Assembly: GCA_037157565.1 (NCBI GenBank)
Contig: JAZHRO010000036.1
Span: forward strand, 128,596,001-128,660,000
DNA: 64,000 bases
Direction: 5' to 3'
Origin: Thalassia testudinum
Lineage: Eukaryota > Streptophyta > Magnoliopsida > Alismatales > Hydrocharitaceae
Position numbers and translations under genes: made by a program. The notes below the pieces were generated by a model. The model had not been told where the DNA came from and searched no databases. It saw only the letters and a list, made by a program, of their open reading frames with translations. This document shows positions 45,713 through 57,366 of the stretch, one piece after another (position 1 is the first letter of the stretch; every line of letters starts with the position of its first letter).

Positions 45713-48460
45713 TGATGGGAACACAATCATGAGCCCTAGCTCATTTTGACCTAGAAAAAAGAACAAAAGCTCCTACATAACCAATTAGAGGTCCTAATTC
45801 CATGAATAACCATTCTAAGATAGAAGCAAGAAACAAGGGGTAAAACTGTAATTTTACCATTGTACTACAACAACAGATTTTCTCATTGGCTAAACATAGG
45901 TCAAATGATTTTAACAAGATAAAAAGTGGGTTGGTTTAAACAGAAAAGGGTTCATGTAAATTCTAGGAATTAAATGACTTCTTATAACCCTAAAATAGAT
46001 CCACTTCATTTAACAAGGTTTTGGTCAGGATAAAATTCACATAAACCCTCTAAAAATCATGAAAAAATATTCTCTAGGGTTTATAACCTTCAATTTAGCC
46101 CTTATAACCTATTTTGACCTAAATTAGGGTCTCAAATAAATATTTGCCCTAAATTAGATTTTTATGTAAATTTACCAGTCAAACATGGTCAAACCCAAAA
46201 TCCAACTTCACAATTGGATTCCTTAGGTCCAAATTAGGTTTGTACCAAAATATGGACCTAAGGGGAATTCATCTTGACCTACTTTACAAATAGGTCCAGC
46301 CCAATTACATTTCTACCCCTATCTTTTGAAAACCTTTGCAGAAACCCCCTAACTTTGTCTTCATTCTTTGCAATTAGGTCCCTCCACCATTTTCGTAGAG
46401 GGAATCCTACTCCGATGAGATTTCAAGGGCAAGATCTCCCTGATTTCTCAGAGAATCCCCTTCAAAATTGAAATGGAGATTCTCTGAGAAATCTCCTCCA
46501 ATTTAAACACAATTTGAAGCTCTATTTAGTACCTAATCTCTCATGCGAATGCATGAGAGATTCGGGTCTCCTACAAGTTGCCATCTCTGGTGAGCTTGCC
46601 ATGCTTGGAAGCTTGGCTTCCAAGCACAAATCCTTCCTCCAGGGTCTATATAAGCAGACCCAAGTCACCTCGCATCTTCTAAGCTTGACATTGGCTAGAG
46701 AATCTCTAAAATTCATCTCTTCCCCCTCCGGCTAGTAGCTCAGCAAGCTCCGGCAACCTCCCTCTCTTTCCCTTGTTGCCTAGCCACAATACCAGTGGCT
46801 GGGTCCTCTTCCTTCTGTTTGTCCGTGTCACGCCGCACTCGCCGATGCCTCTACAGCCCCTTCGTCATCGCCGTTCTCCCCCCACTGAGCACTTAGTCTT
46901 CAGCTACAGCAATACAAGTTGGCCGCCATCTCTGCCTCCCCCTTCATCTCCTTACGCCCAGATAAGTCCCTTTTCCCTTCTACTCATTTTTCCCTTCTTT
47001 ATTTCTTGAAAACACCCCTTGACACACTCAATCACCATCACCCCTTCCAACTCAGGCCAGACCTCTGGCAAGGCATCCCCATTGCTCCGCACCTCCATCC
47101 GCCTCACCAACCACCCCATAAGCTCTGCCACACTTCACTGAACATAAACCCTCACTTCACTCACCGTGCCATGCCCCTAAAACACCCCCCGAACACACCC
47201 ACTCTCACGCACACAAGGTGCCCTAGGCATGCATACTTTGGCAGCCCCATGCCACGCCGACCTTGGTAACACATTCACCGTGTCTCAGCGAAGCCTCCTG
47301 AGCTTTTTGATGTGGTCGAGAGGCCGTTTGCATGTTAACAGGTGTAGGAGGTTCGCCGCCATTGACGCAAGAAAGGTGCTTGCTTGTAAGCTCCCTCCAG
47401 GTCTCCCTGCTCCAGGTTCATAGCCCCAGGTTGTGCGGAATACTTCTGTACACAGCTCCAGGAAGGAAATTGGCTTTGAAGGCTGAAGTAGCGGTTGAAA
47501 TCAACCGAAGACATTCCTGCGGCAGGCACGCACATGAGAGGTGGGAAGATAGTCCCACCTTGGAAATTCTGGAAGCGTCACAGCTGCATAAGTTGCAAAA
47601 CTGCATAGGGCTTATCGCCTCCTGACCACGGGGTGAGGTCACACTCACCTTCACCTGCCTCGTCCGTGACCCGACCTCTGCGAACCTGGCATGACCCGTA
47701 TATCCGACCCTGCACTCCTTTCCCACCATCGCACACCGATAGGCCTGGTCCCGGGTGCGTACCTGACTCGATTACCTGAGACGGTGGCTTTGGGAGAGCG
47801 AGCCTAAGAGAAAAAGAGGAGAATAGAGCATGCGCAGGTAGGGGTAGGTTTTGCTCTCGCAGGGAAAGGAGAAGAAGAAGCCAAGGAAGAAGAACGTGGA
47901 GGCCAGAGAAAGCTAAGGAAGGAGAAGGCAAGGCTGAAGAGCTGAAGAAGAAAGAGAAAGAAAGAGACAGAGAAGGACTGAAGGTAGAAGAAAGGAAGGA
48001 GCTGTCAGAGAAAGAGAGAAAGAAAAGAGAAAGAGAAGTAGCTGAAGGAATCAAAGTAGAGGAAAAGAAGCAGAGAAAGACTAAGGCACGAGATCAGAAG
48101 AAGAGAAAGAAGAAGAAAGAAAGGAAGCTTCAGAACAGAGAAGAAAAGAGAAGAAATAAAACACCGTAGCACCCATAGTTTAAGACGTTTGATTCACAAA
48201 TCAGACGTCCAATTTTTGTGCTTCTTTAGAGACATTGATATTCTGTGCTTAAATTTATCTTTGTGCATCATAACTCTGGTTTTCATTGCATATTATATTC
48301 AATTTCTCAAAGTTGTGCTCTTGATTTCTAAACCTTAATTTTCTCCTTGTGTTCGACCTCAGACTTAAAACTTCGAGTAATAAAATCTATTTGTTTTCAA
48401 AGCGATTTCAACTATATTACAACACTTTATTTTAAAACCTGATTTTGCTTCGACAAAACA
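45713..48460 (+). repeat. 3' LTR of the Athila element
   Basis: A 2.75-kb direct repeat of 31940-34653. It keeps hairpins 1 to 3 (46442-46493, 46535-46562, 46602-46626), the TATA box at 46647-46654, the polypurine stretch and the 20-bp GACGTC-type pair (48184 GACGTT, 48204 GACGTC). Confidence 0.9.
48177..48214 (+). repeat. GACGTC pair module in the Athila 3' LTR
   Basis: TTTAAGACGTTTG, ten bases, then CAGACGTCCAATTTT. In element orientation Tekay1 has TTTAAGACGTCTG, ten bases, then CAGACGTCTGATTTT (minus strand of 5338-5376). In both, the ten-base spacer has its own inward dyad (ATT..AAT here, GAA..TTC in Tekay1). Confidence 0.8.
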
Positions 48461-50707
48461 TGCTCCTGACAATACGGAGTCATCTGTGGCTCTACTAGAT
48501 CACCTCCTGACTCTGCCGTATCAGCCTGGGGCCAACTTCCCACTTGGTCCCCACCTCAACCCAACTCAAGGGAGCAGTACACCTCCTCCCGTACAGAGCC
48601 TCATACGGTGCCATGCCGATTCTCGAGTGGTAGCTGTTGTTGTATGCAAACTCTACCAGGGGCAAATGTTCCTCCCAGGAGCCTCTCCAGTCCAACACGC
48701 AAGCGCGTAGGAGGTCCTCAAGGGTCTGAATGGTGAGCTCCGACTGTCCGTCGGTCTGGGGGTGTAGGCTGTACTGAACCTCAGACGAGTCCCCAAAGCC
48801 TGCTGAAACTCCACCTAAAACTAGGAAGTGAAATGATTATCTCTGTCTAAATAATCTCGCGAGGGACTCCGTGAAGGTGCACTACGTCTCGGATGTAGCG
48901 CTCTGGCAACTGTGCTGGTCCAAAAGTGACTCGGATCGGTAGAAACCATGCCGTCTTCGTCAATCTGTCCACTATCACCCAGATTGCATCGTGTTCTCAT
49001 TGTGTCACAGGTAACCCCACTACCAAATCCATAGTGACACTCTCCCACTTCCACTCCGGCACGAGAAGTGACTGTAGCGGCCCTACAGGCCTCTAGTGCT
49101 CAGCCTTCACCTACTGGCATACGAGGCAATGCTGAACAAAACTACCAACATCCTACTTCATCCCCCTCCACCAGAAATCATGTCGTAGGTCGTGGTACAT
49201 CTTCGTGTTCCTGGCATGTATGGTGAATCTGAACCCGTGTGCCTTAGTCAGAAGCTCTCTCAGCAGCTCCTTGTCTCTAGGAACGCACAAGCGTCCCCTT
49301 ATATGCAGGACCCCGTTAGTGAAAGAGAGCTCTCCTGGATTTCCTGTCAATACTCGATCTCGCAATGTCTGCAAGTATGGATCCGTCATCTATCCAGTAA
49401 CGACACGATCTATCAGCTCTGGTCGTGCCTACCTTGCCATTGTCACTGTCTCGCAGTACCCCCGTGACTCCTCGGGTCACCAACTGCTCACCTCCTCCAT
49501 GAGTCTCCAACTTTATGCCTGTAGATTGGCCAAGTGGGTAGGCGCTTTCCGACTCAAAGCATTTGCCACCACATTGGCCTTCCCTGGATGGTAGGAGAAG
49601 CTGCAGTCATAGTCCTTCAGGAGTTCTAACTAGCGTCTCTGGATTATGTTGAGCTCCTTCTGATCAAACAGGTATCTGAGGCTCTTATGAATAGTAAAGA
49701 TCTGGAATGTCTCTCTGTACAAGTAGTGCCTCTATGTCTTCAGCGCGAAGACAACAGCTGCCAGCTCCAAGTCATGGGTGGGGTAGTTGTGCTCATGGGG
49801 ATTTAGTTGTCGTGAAGCATAAGCAACAATGTGGCCCCGCTGCATGAGCACACCACCCAATCCCTGCAACGAGGCATCGGTGTAGACCACGAATCCGCCA
49901 CTGCTATCTGGGATGGTGAGTACAGGAGCTGAAGTCAGCCTCTCCTTCATCTCCTGAAAGCATGCCTTACACTCGTCTGTCCAAGCAAAGAAGGGTACGT
50001 CTTTCCGGGTCAACTGAGTCATAGGGCATGAGATCTGCGAGAAACCTCGGATAAAATGCCTATAGTAGCCTGCCAGCCCCAGGAAACTGTGTATCTCTGT
50101 CACTGTGCGAGGCTTCTCCCACTTGAGGATGGCCTCAACCTTGGCTGGATCCACCACCAATCTGTCTCCCAAGATCACATGGCCCAAGAAGGTAACCTGT
50201 CTCAATGAAAACTCACACTTGTTGCACTTGGTGTATAGCCTGTGGTATCTCGAAGTGTCTAGGACCATGAGGTGATGCTGTCCATGCTGTACCTGATCCC
50301 GAGAGTAGACAAGCACATTGTCAAGGAATACTACCACGAACTGATCCAGGTACGGCCGGAAGACGCAGTTCATCAAATCCATGAAAGTGGCAGGGGCGTT
50401 GGTCAGCCCAAACGATATGACCAAGAACTCGTAGTGATCATACCGGGTGCGGAAGGCTATCTTGGAGACGTCAGTCTCCCTGATCCTCAACTGATGCTAG
50501 ATCTATCTTGGAGAACACTGTGGCATCTCTCAGCTGGACGAAGAGGTCATCAATATGAGGCAATGGGTACTTATACATGACGATGACCAGGTTCAGCTGT
50601 CTATAGTCGATGCACAGTCGAAGGGTACCATCCTTCTTCTTCACAAAAAGGACAGGGGCTCCCCATGGGGATGCACTGGGCCTCACAAATCCCTTCTCCA
50701 ATAGATC
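48461..50707 (-). pseudogene. Tekay2 RT, RNase H and integrase, broken
   Basis: RT is split over 50471-50701 ([20 protein letters not shown]) and 49732-50490. The catalytic motif reads FLDNVLVYS, so Asp is replaced by Asn. RNase H has [13 protein letters not shown] and [13 protein letters not shown], but the last site reads FTIHKSL. The integrase finger is changed (IHARNTKMYHD for [11 protein letters not shown]). The integrase core is at 48495-48698 ([20 protein letters not shown]). The Athila element cuts the gene at 48460. Confidence 0.85.
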
Positions 50708-51447
50708 CTATAACTGATACTTGAGCTCTCGCAACTCAAGTGGAGCCATCCTGTATGGTACAATAGAGATGGGATCGATCCCCGGTACTAGTGAGATCCC
50801 AAACTCGATCTTACACTCAGGTGGCAGTCCTAGTAGCTCCTCTAGAAAGATGTCGGGGTACTCATGGACCACCAGGATACTCTGTAAGTCAACCACGGGG
50901 CTAGGCTCTACTACGACACAAGATAGGAAGCCCTCACACCTTTGGCTCAGTAGCTTTGCTACCCAAAGTGCAGAGATGCACATGAATCCTCCGTCTACTA
51001 GCTGGCCGTGGAACTCGAAGGGAGGCAACTCTGGTATGGAGAAGATGATCTTCCTCCCAAAGCAATCTACTAGGGCATGATAAGTAGCTAGCCAGTTCAT
51101 CTCTAGGATCATGCCGAAATCCTCCATCGGGATCACATTCAGGTCAATCGGAAGGCTGCGCCCCCTATAGCGACCTCATAATCAGTGAAGACCTCCTTGG
51201 CGACAAATACTTGTCCACCTGGGCCTCTAATTAGGAATGGATTTTCTAACAGTACACTACCTGATCCCAAGCTGACGACAAAACTCATAAAGACAAATGA
51301 GTGCATGGCATCAGAATCGAAAAGCACATAAATGAGCCTGCCAAAAACTGTAACCATACCTGCCATTACGAAACCTGAAGCTTTAGCATCTTCATCAGTC
51401 AGGGCATTAACATGCCTCTCAGCCCTTGGTGCAAAAGAAGCAGCCAC
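50708..51447 (-). pseudogene. Tekay2 protease, inactivated
   Basis: The active site reads FDSDAMHSFV where Tekay1 has FDSGATHSFV, so the invariant Gly is lost. The second half is the open frame 50708-51136, with EMNWLATYHALVDC and then the linker to RT. The two halves are in different frames. Confidence 0.85.
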
Positions 51448-52723
51448 GCTCTAGGCCTGGCAAGAAGTAGCTGGTCGGTACCCTCCTCATGACTGCTGTC
51501 CTCCTCCTCGGGCCTGGTAATCGTGGCCGCCAGATCAGCTTCCAGTGCTTGGTGCTGGGAGCATCTGTTGTGCCATGGCTCTAGATGGGCAGTCCCTCCG
51601 TATATGGCCCAGCTGGCCACACTGCTAGCAGAGAGGAACGCAACCTCCTCCCTCTGTCTGCCATCCTTGATGGTAGTTAGGAGGGGGTCTGCTGCAGTCT
51701 TTTGGTCTCGGTCTGGGGCCCCCAAAGGTCCCTGGTGGACCTACAAAGTGAGATGACTCCCCTGCAGGTGTCGTGTGCCTCCTTTCTCGGTGGCCCTACG
51801 AGTAATCCTACTGGTAGTGCCTCTTTCGTCCTCCCCCATCGACGTCTCGTATGGCCGAGTTGGTCTCCTTGTAGGTCATGGCCACCTTGACTACGTGGGA
51901 GAAAGTAGGCAACTTTAGAGGCTTCACATACCCCCGAATGGCAGGCCAAAGGCTCTCAGTGAACCTCCACAGGTGCTCCTCCTCGGTAGACGCAGCTGTC
52001 GGGGCGAAGGGTGATAGCTCCAGGAAACACGTACGGTACGTGCTAACCATCATCGTCCCCTGGTGGAGAGTATGAAACTCACACCTCCTCTGATCCTGCC
52101 AGGTCTGTGGGAAGTACTACTCGCAGAAGAGCGCTACAAACCAGTCCCATGCTGGCTCTCCCTCCTCCTGTCCTCTAACCGCCCTCCACCACTTGTGGAC
52201 TGCATTCTTCAGCTGGTACGTGGTGAAGGCCACGCGGCACTCTGTAGGAGGATGGAGTGTGTTGAAGATCTTCTCCATCTACTCCAGCCTCAGACGGGCT
52301 CTCCTCCCCCTTGAAGGAGGGGGGCTTTAGCTTCCTGAACTGGCCAAAGATCTCGTGGTGGAGCTGCAACGGCGGAATAGGTGTGCTTCCCAGCAAGGAG
52401 GGCTCGTGTTCCAAAGTTTCTAAGGGAGGTGGGGGTGGTGGAGGATCACCCCTTCCCCCTCCAGCTAGTCCAGTGCTGTGGCAACTAGCCTGCCTCACGG
52501 AGGACTCCTCCTCCGCATCCCTAGGGAGAGTTGGTTGAGGAGGAGGCTGTTAGAGCTCCTCTCGTATGATATCTCGGATCAGCTGGGCGAGGTTCGGGGC
52601 CTGAACGCCCAGAAGGAGGGGTGGAACTACCCCATCCTCAGCCATCGCTCGTCCTCCCCTGCGACCACGCCCACGGCCACGACCACATCTGCAACCCACC
52701 TCAAGAGTTCCTTGGTGAGGCAT
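51448..52723 (-). pseudogene. Tekay2 gag, broken
   Basis: The Met at 52723 heads a Gly/Arg-rich N-terminus like Tekay1. KLKPPSFKGEE lies near 52310. The zinc knuckle near 51590-51640 has a stop where the tyrosine of CYQC should be, and the following residues (QCGQLGHIRRDCPS) are kept. Several frameshifts occur. Confidence 0.8.
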
Positions 52724-52892
52724 CTCCTATACGGAGATCGAAGAAAAGACAGAAGTGTCAATGACACTTGATTACAGAGGGAAATAAGACTCGGAAGCGA
52801 CAATCAAGATAATACCTTGTGATGGCTATCCTAGCTACATGTACAAGTGTGGTTACTTCCAGATCATTTGGTTCATTTCTCAGGATGACCTT

Positions 52893-52904
52893 GCTCTGAT
52901 ACCA
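52893..52904 (-). other. Primer-binding site (tRNA-iMet) of Tekay2
   Basis: TGGTATCAGAGC on the minus strand, three bases from the LTR end at 52908, exactly as in Tekay1. Confidence 0.92.
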
Positions 52905-52907
52905 TCT

Positions 52908-55570
52908 TGTCATGACCTAACCCCGTCTCCCTACAGAACTCGAGATCGGCTTGCCTCGAGGAACCCCAAGACCTAGTCATCCAACGAGAAACAACCAAAT
53001 GCATACTCATTCCACAACCACACAAGTAATGTAACCAAACAAAAAATATATAACTGATAGTAAAAGAAAGAGAATAGTAAACCACAAGATTATTATATGA
53101 TAAGTGGAAATGTACTGTTACAAATATAGCCATCATAACAGTGAACTGGTAGAAATATAATTGAATATAACTGCAAGCTACAGGTACTCACTACAACAAA
53201 ACTCTCTACAGCGAAACAAAAGAAAGGAAACTATGGTTGGGCTCAACTGGGCCCAGCGTCCTCAGCAGCTAAGGCTCTGGCTGCTTGAATCTCTAACCTG
53301 AACATGGTTACAAAATCTAGGGTCAGCTAATGTTGAGTAGAGTGTTGGTTAAGTCAATTACACGCTACATAATTAAATAGTAACCAGCTAAACATACAAT
53401 TGCCGGCTATTTATTTTCATCAGTTTCCGATTCTCTGGTTTTTGTGTTTCTGAGTCAAGTACTCTAATCAAGTTTCATGACATTTCTCAATCTTCTTATT
53501 CCCTAAGGGAATGATCTCTCTTGTAGTTTTCCTACTATGTAGGATGTACACGTGGCACTCTCCTGGCCAGGAGAGTCTCCTGTGGTAGTTCTACACCCGA
53601 TCTACTACCCCGAGGTCATGGTCGTGATGTAGCAGTGACTACGGCACGTGCCATAAGCGCACAGGTAGCTACTCTGCAGTGGCACGTGGTCAGTCATTTC
53701 TATTAATGAGTATGCCCAAACATACAACACGGAACATCATAGGGCCTTGCCCTCTCAGAACAAGGGTCTCACCCCTCCACAGTCTGCGTACCCTCGTCCG
53801 ACTATCCTGGTTTGCCCAGCAGGCCTAATAAGAGTCGGTGTAGGATGGCCAGTCCTAACCCCAGGCTCCATGGGGCAGCTAGCTCCCCCCTACACTAAGT
53901 AGCTCACCCCGGTACCACGTACGCGAGGGTCAAACAAGAGTCGACGTAGAGTGGCAAATCCTAACCCCGGGTCTCAACTCAAGGGGCGGCTAGCTTCCCT
54001 CTACTCTAAAGGGATAGTTGCTTTCCTCGGTACCATGTACACGAGGGCCAACTCACTTTCCTTAACTAAGTCCAAATAGTCGCCCGTAGGCAACATGTTC
54101 CAAAACCATCAGGTTTTCCGTACTACAGTATTCTTGGTTTCTTTCTAAATTTCTCGTAAGGTTCGTACATGGACTTTCTTATTTCCATATCTGGTTCGTT
54201 ACATGTAGAATATGCAACTCAAATTTCACCATCGATTACTTAGTACAGGTATGTATTTCCATTCATGACATGGTTCATTACAGATAGTACAGGCAGCTCA
54301 TGATTTATTTCTTTTCAGGAAGCATCACGGTAACTCAATCATTCATGAACTACACATGCATTTCTTTCGACCCTAGTGTTCATTTCACAACCTAGGGTTC
54401 AATCGAATATATTCTAAAGTAGCATGCATTTGTATCTTTTCAGTCCTAGGGTTCATCTTACAACCTAGGGTTCGAATAATTCTATGCATACAATTTAATT
54501 ATTAACTCCGGAATTAAGGTGAAAACCACTCTACTAGGTTAACCGGGTGGAATGGGGGCTCATATGGTAGCTCCTAACGTCTCCGCAGGTCCCGTATACT
54601 TTACCGACTGGAGACCTACAACATGGACCGACAAGTCAAATGAGCTCAAAACTGCATAAACACTATATCATTAGGTAGAGAAACTCGAACGGAAACCAAC
54701 GATGTTTCGTTTGCGGAAATCCAACTCCGTTTGGGCTCTGAATGGGGCCAAAAACTCCAAACCTGACCAAAATCAGACGTTTGGGAAGAGTCCTAGACGT
54801 CTTAAACAAACTCAGAGACACCTTGCTTGGGGCATTTTTTTTGGATGTCTGGAACTCTGTGCAGACGTCTGATGGTGTCTTCAGATGTCTGGAGGCATTC
54901 CTGGACAGCTGAAATCGCCTCGGTCCTCTCACCAACGCACCTCCCCAACCCCTGGCATACATATGCATGGTCAGACTTGTCAAGAAGAGAAAATAAATGA
55001 AAACTGTACGCTATCAGACGTGTGGTATTACCTCTGATCGTCTGACCAGACGTCTAATGGTATATCCAGACGTCTGATCCTGCTTAAAAATAATTCCGTA
55101 GAATTGTTTGCGAGCTTCTCGCCGTAGAAGCCGCAACAACTGCAGCACCTCCCCATCTCCCTCACGAGCCCTCTACTCTCAGGCATCCGGTCTCCTCTAC
55201 TCTCTGCTCGATCCTTCTCCTACTCCCTCTCAGCGATGGTGTCGGAGCGAATGGAGGAGGACGGGGGGGTTTATATGGAGGTGGGAGTTATGGGAAGAGG
55301 CAAGGTGGAGGTAGAGGGAATGGGGAGGGTGTCATCGTAGGGTGACGTTTGGGGTGGCATGAGGGGTGAGGGGGATGGTGTACGGTGGGTTAAGGGAATG
55401 GGGTGAGGTACGGTGGGGTAAGGTGTGGGGAAAATTGCAGGTTCCCCCCCCCTCGCAAGTTTCCTTTCTCCCTTGTAATTCCCTCAACTAAAACCCAGGG
55501 GGTTTAAAATTGCACCAATACTCCTAAAAATTTTGGAAATGTCACACGATCCTAGGAAAGGGTCATTTCA
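52908..55570 (-). repeat. 5' LTR of Tekay2
   Basis: A 2.66-kb direct repeat of 28668-31353 with TG...CA ends, directly followed by the AATAT duplication. The ATATAAA word near 55269-55275 (minus strand) is the likely TATA box. Confidence 0.9.
54776..55074 (-). repeat. GACGTC array in Tekay2 5' LTR
   Basis: Positions are 54776 and 54796 (GACGTC), 54844 (GATGTC), 54864 (GACGTC), 54884 (GATGTC), 54904 (GACAGC), 55017 (GACGTG), 55037 (ATCGTC), 55049 and 55069 (GACGTC). Steps are 20, then 20-20-20, then 20-12-20, matching cluster 1 of the Tekay1 LTRs. Confidence 0.85.
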
Positions 55571-55575
55571 AATAT

Positions 55576-57360
55576 ACAGTAGAAAATCCTCTAAAAGGGA
55601 AGAACCACTACATAGATCTCCCAACCTAGAATTTTTCCTCAGCCCTACTTAGAATCACTAATCATGGCACTTGTGGGGTACCTAAACCCTTGTTACAATA
55701 ACTACTCTTAAATCCCAATCAAAATTAATGCCCTCTCCCTAGAGAGATTTGGGATCCACACTTTGGGTTGTCAACATACAATTTAAATGGAGATAGATGA
55801 AGAAATTTGATGTAATAAACCCAACAAAATATTCGTATGGATAGCCCCAATGTAGATGTACGCTAAAGAAGGAAATGAGCTATCTCGAAATCAATTTAAT
55901 AGTCCCTGGTATTTCCTTGATGTGTGTAAGAATGTGGTGAAGAAAGGAGTGAGGCGTCAAAGCTCCAACGATGGTGTAGGGGAAGCACATGAGCTCTAGG
56001 TGTGGTTAAGAGCCAAGTAGAGTAGGGAATTTTAGTGGAAGGGCTCGTTCAAGCTTAAATGCACTTAAGGATGTGGAAATAATGTGTACAAGAAGTGCTA
56101 AGGGGCTATTCGGTATATAAAGGAGTGTTAGTCCCCCTCTTCATCGTTAGGTTCTTGGCTACAGTGGCTTCAATTTTGCTCTTCATGGCTCTTCTTTGAA
56201 AGTTCCTTGCTGTTCACATGATATCCATTAGGCTCTCATCAAATAAATACCTCTTTTGACCCTTTATAACCCCTGATCTTGCACATTAGCCATCACAAAA
56301 ACAAACATGTATACCGAATTATATTTGAATTTTTTTTGAAAGAGGAACGATATTTGAACATTGATTTTAATCTTGGTATGTTTGAGTTGTTTGTGTTAAT
56401 TAAAACCACAATTGAAGTGCCATGGTTAGAGAGACTGAAACCTCATGAAAAAGCTACATAAAAGCATGATGTATTTGAGTAAGGCCAATTTCCTATACTT
56501 GCTTGCCGATAACCCTCTTGAAACCCTCCTTACCTCAAGATCAAGATGCAAAAATCCTACATGTACATCATCAAAATGCATTAAAACCCTAAAAGCATGA
56601 AAACCTAGAAATAGCATCAAAACCCTAAGTATGTCAAAGCCCTAAATGCATTCAAAAAGTAGTAGTAGAATCAAATTTCTAAATGTGTCAAAATCCTAAA
56701 TGCGTGAAAATCGTGACTAAATTAAAACCCTAAATCAATACCCTAAAAGCATGTTAAAGGGGGTTGTGCTACTCACCAAAGGGTTTGTGGCCTTTGGGTT
56801 GAAAGTCCTCTTGTTTGCTTTCTCCACTAGCATATTTGCCACATCCCCTTTGTAGCCTCTATTGACCTCCAGGTGTTAGATGGCAGTCGATTACCTCCTT
56901 CGTTGCCCTCAACACTCACACCAGGTGTTAGAGGGTGTTTGGCGACGATGGTCTTCACAAGATGGTGAGGTGAAGGACATGGAGACATGGAGGGTGGTTG
57001 GCAAGGATTAGATTAAGGTTTCTCCCTCATAGAGGAGGAGATGGAGAAGGGAAGGAGGTGAGGAATGGTCGAAGGGGCGAAGGAATGGCTAAAGAGACTA
57101 TAGGGGAGATGGAGAGATGGTGACTTGGATGGGGTTTGATGCTTAGGAGAGTAGGATTTCATCCGATATGAATGAAAAGATGGGGGAAGGATGTGTGAAT
57201 GGTTGAAGGGGCATGGATGTAACATCTGAGAATTCAATGGTATGATCACAATATTCAAAGATTACACAAAAATGAAAATCTCAAATAGATAATTACACCA
57301 GAGAACAAAAAAGAGAGAAGAAACGGTGAAAATTAAGAATAAAACATTTTATTTTTAACA
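55576..57360. other. Intergenic DNA upstream of the bHLH gene
   Basis: No gene is supported. It holds a telobox-like repeat cluster (56583-56755). The plus strand of 56930-57200 is G-rich with short chance ORFs on the opposite strand. It is outside the TE borders and should contain distal regulatory DNA of the bHLH gene. Confidence 0.5.
56583..56755 (+). repeat. Degenerate AAAACCCTAAATGC repeats (telobox-like)
   Basis: About six loose copies of AAAACCCTAA-type words (for example near 56583, 56619, 56635, 56689 and 56724) are separated by 15-55 bases. AAACCCTAA is the plant telobox. These are interspersed and degenerate, so not a telomere. Confidence 0.6.
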
Positions 57361-57364
57361 AGGG

Positions 57365-57366
<2 letters not shown>

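Larger units (their letters stand above)
31940..48460 (+). mobile_element. Athila-type Ty3-gypsy element, nested in Tekay2
   Basis: The element has LTRs 31940-34653 and 45713-48460 as direct repeats with TG...CA ends, a degenerate tRNA-Asp-like primer site, gag, protease, RT, RNase H and integrase in order on the plus strand, and a polypurine tract before the 3' LTR. It interrupts the Tekay2 integrase between an agctctt word at 31926 and gctcctgac at 48462. The target duplication is eroded (TGCCT at 31935-31939 against TGCTC at 48461-48465). Its gag is split by an inverted solo LTR at 36557-39267. Own length is about 13.8 kb. Many in-frame stops show it is dead. Confidence 0.9.
28668..55570 (-). 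mobile_element. Tekay/Del chromovirus 'Tekay2', decayed and split by a nested element
   Basis: It is bounded by LTRs 28668-31353 and 52908-55570 and by the 5-base duplication AATAT (28663-28667 and 55571-55575). Own sequence is 28668-31939 plus 48461-55570, about 10.4 kb. The remaining 31940-48460 is an Athila element inserted into the integrase gene. Gene order matches Tekay1 and the primer site is the same tRNA-iMet type. Coding regions are full of stops and frameshifts, protease and RT active-site residues are changed, and the LTRs are more diverged from each other than those of Tekay1. It is an older, inactive copy of a sister subfamily. Confidence 0.9.

Noticed and set aside
56583..56755. 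Interstitial telomere repeat
   Set aside because: Units are degenerate, not contiguous and separated by 15-55 bases.
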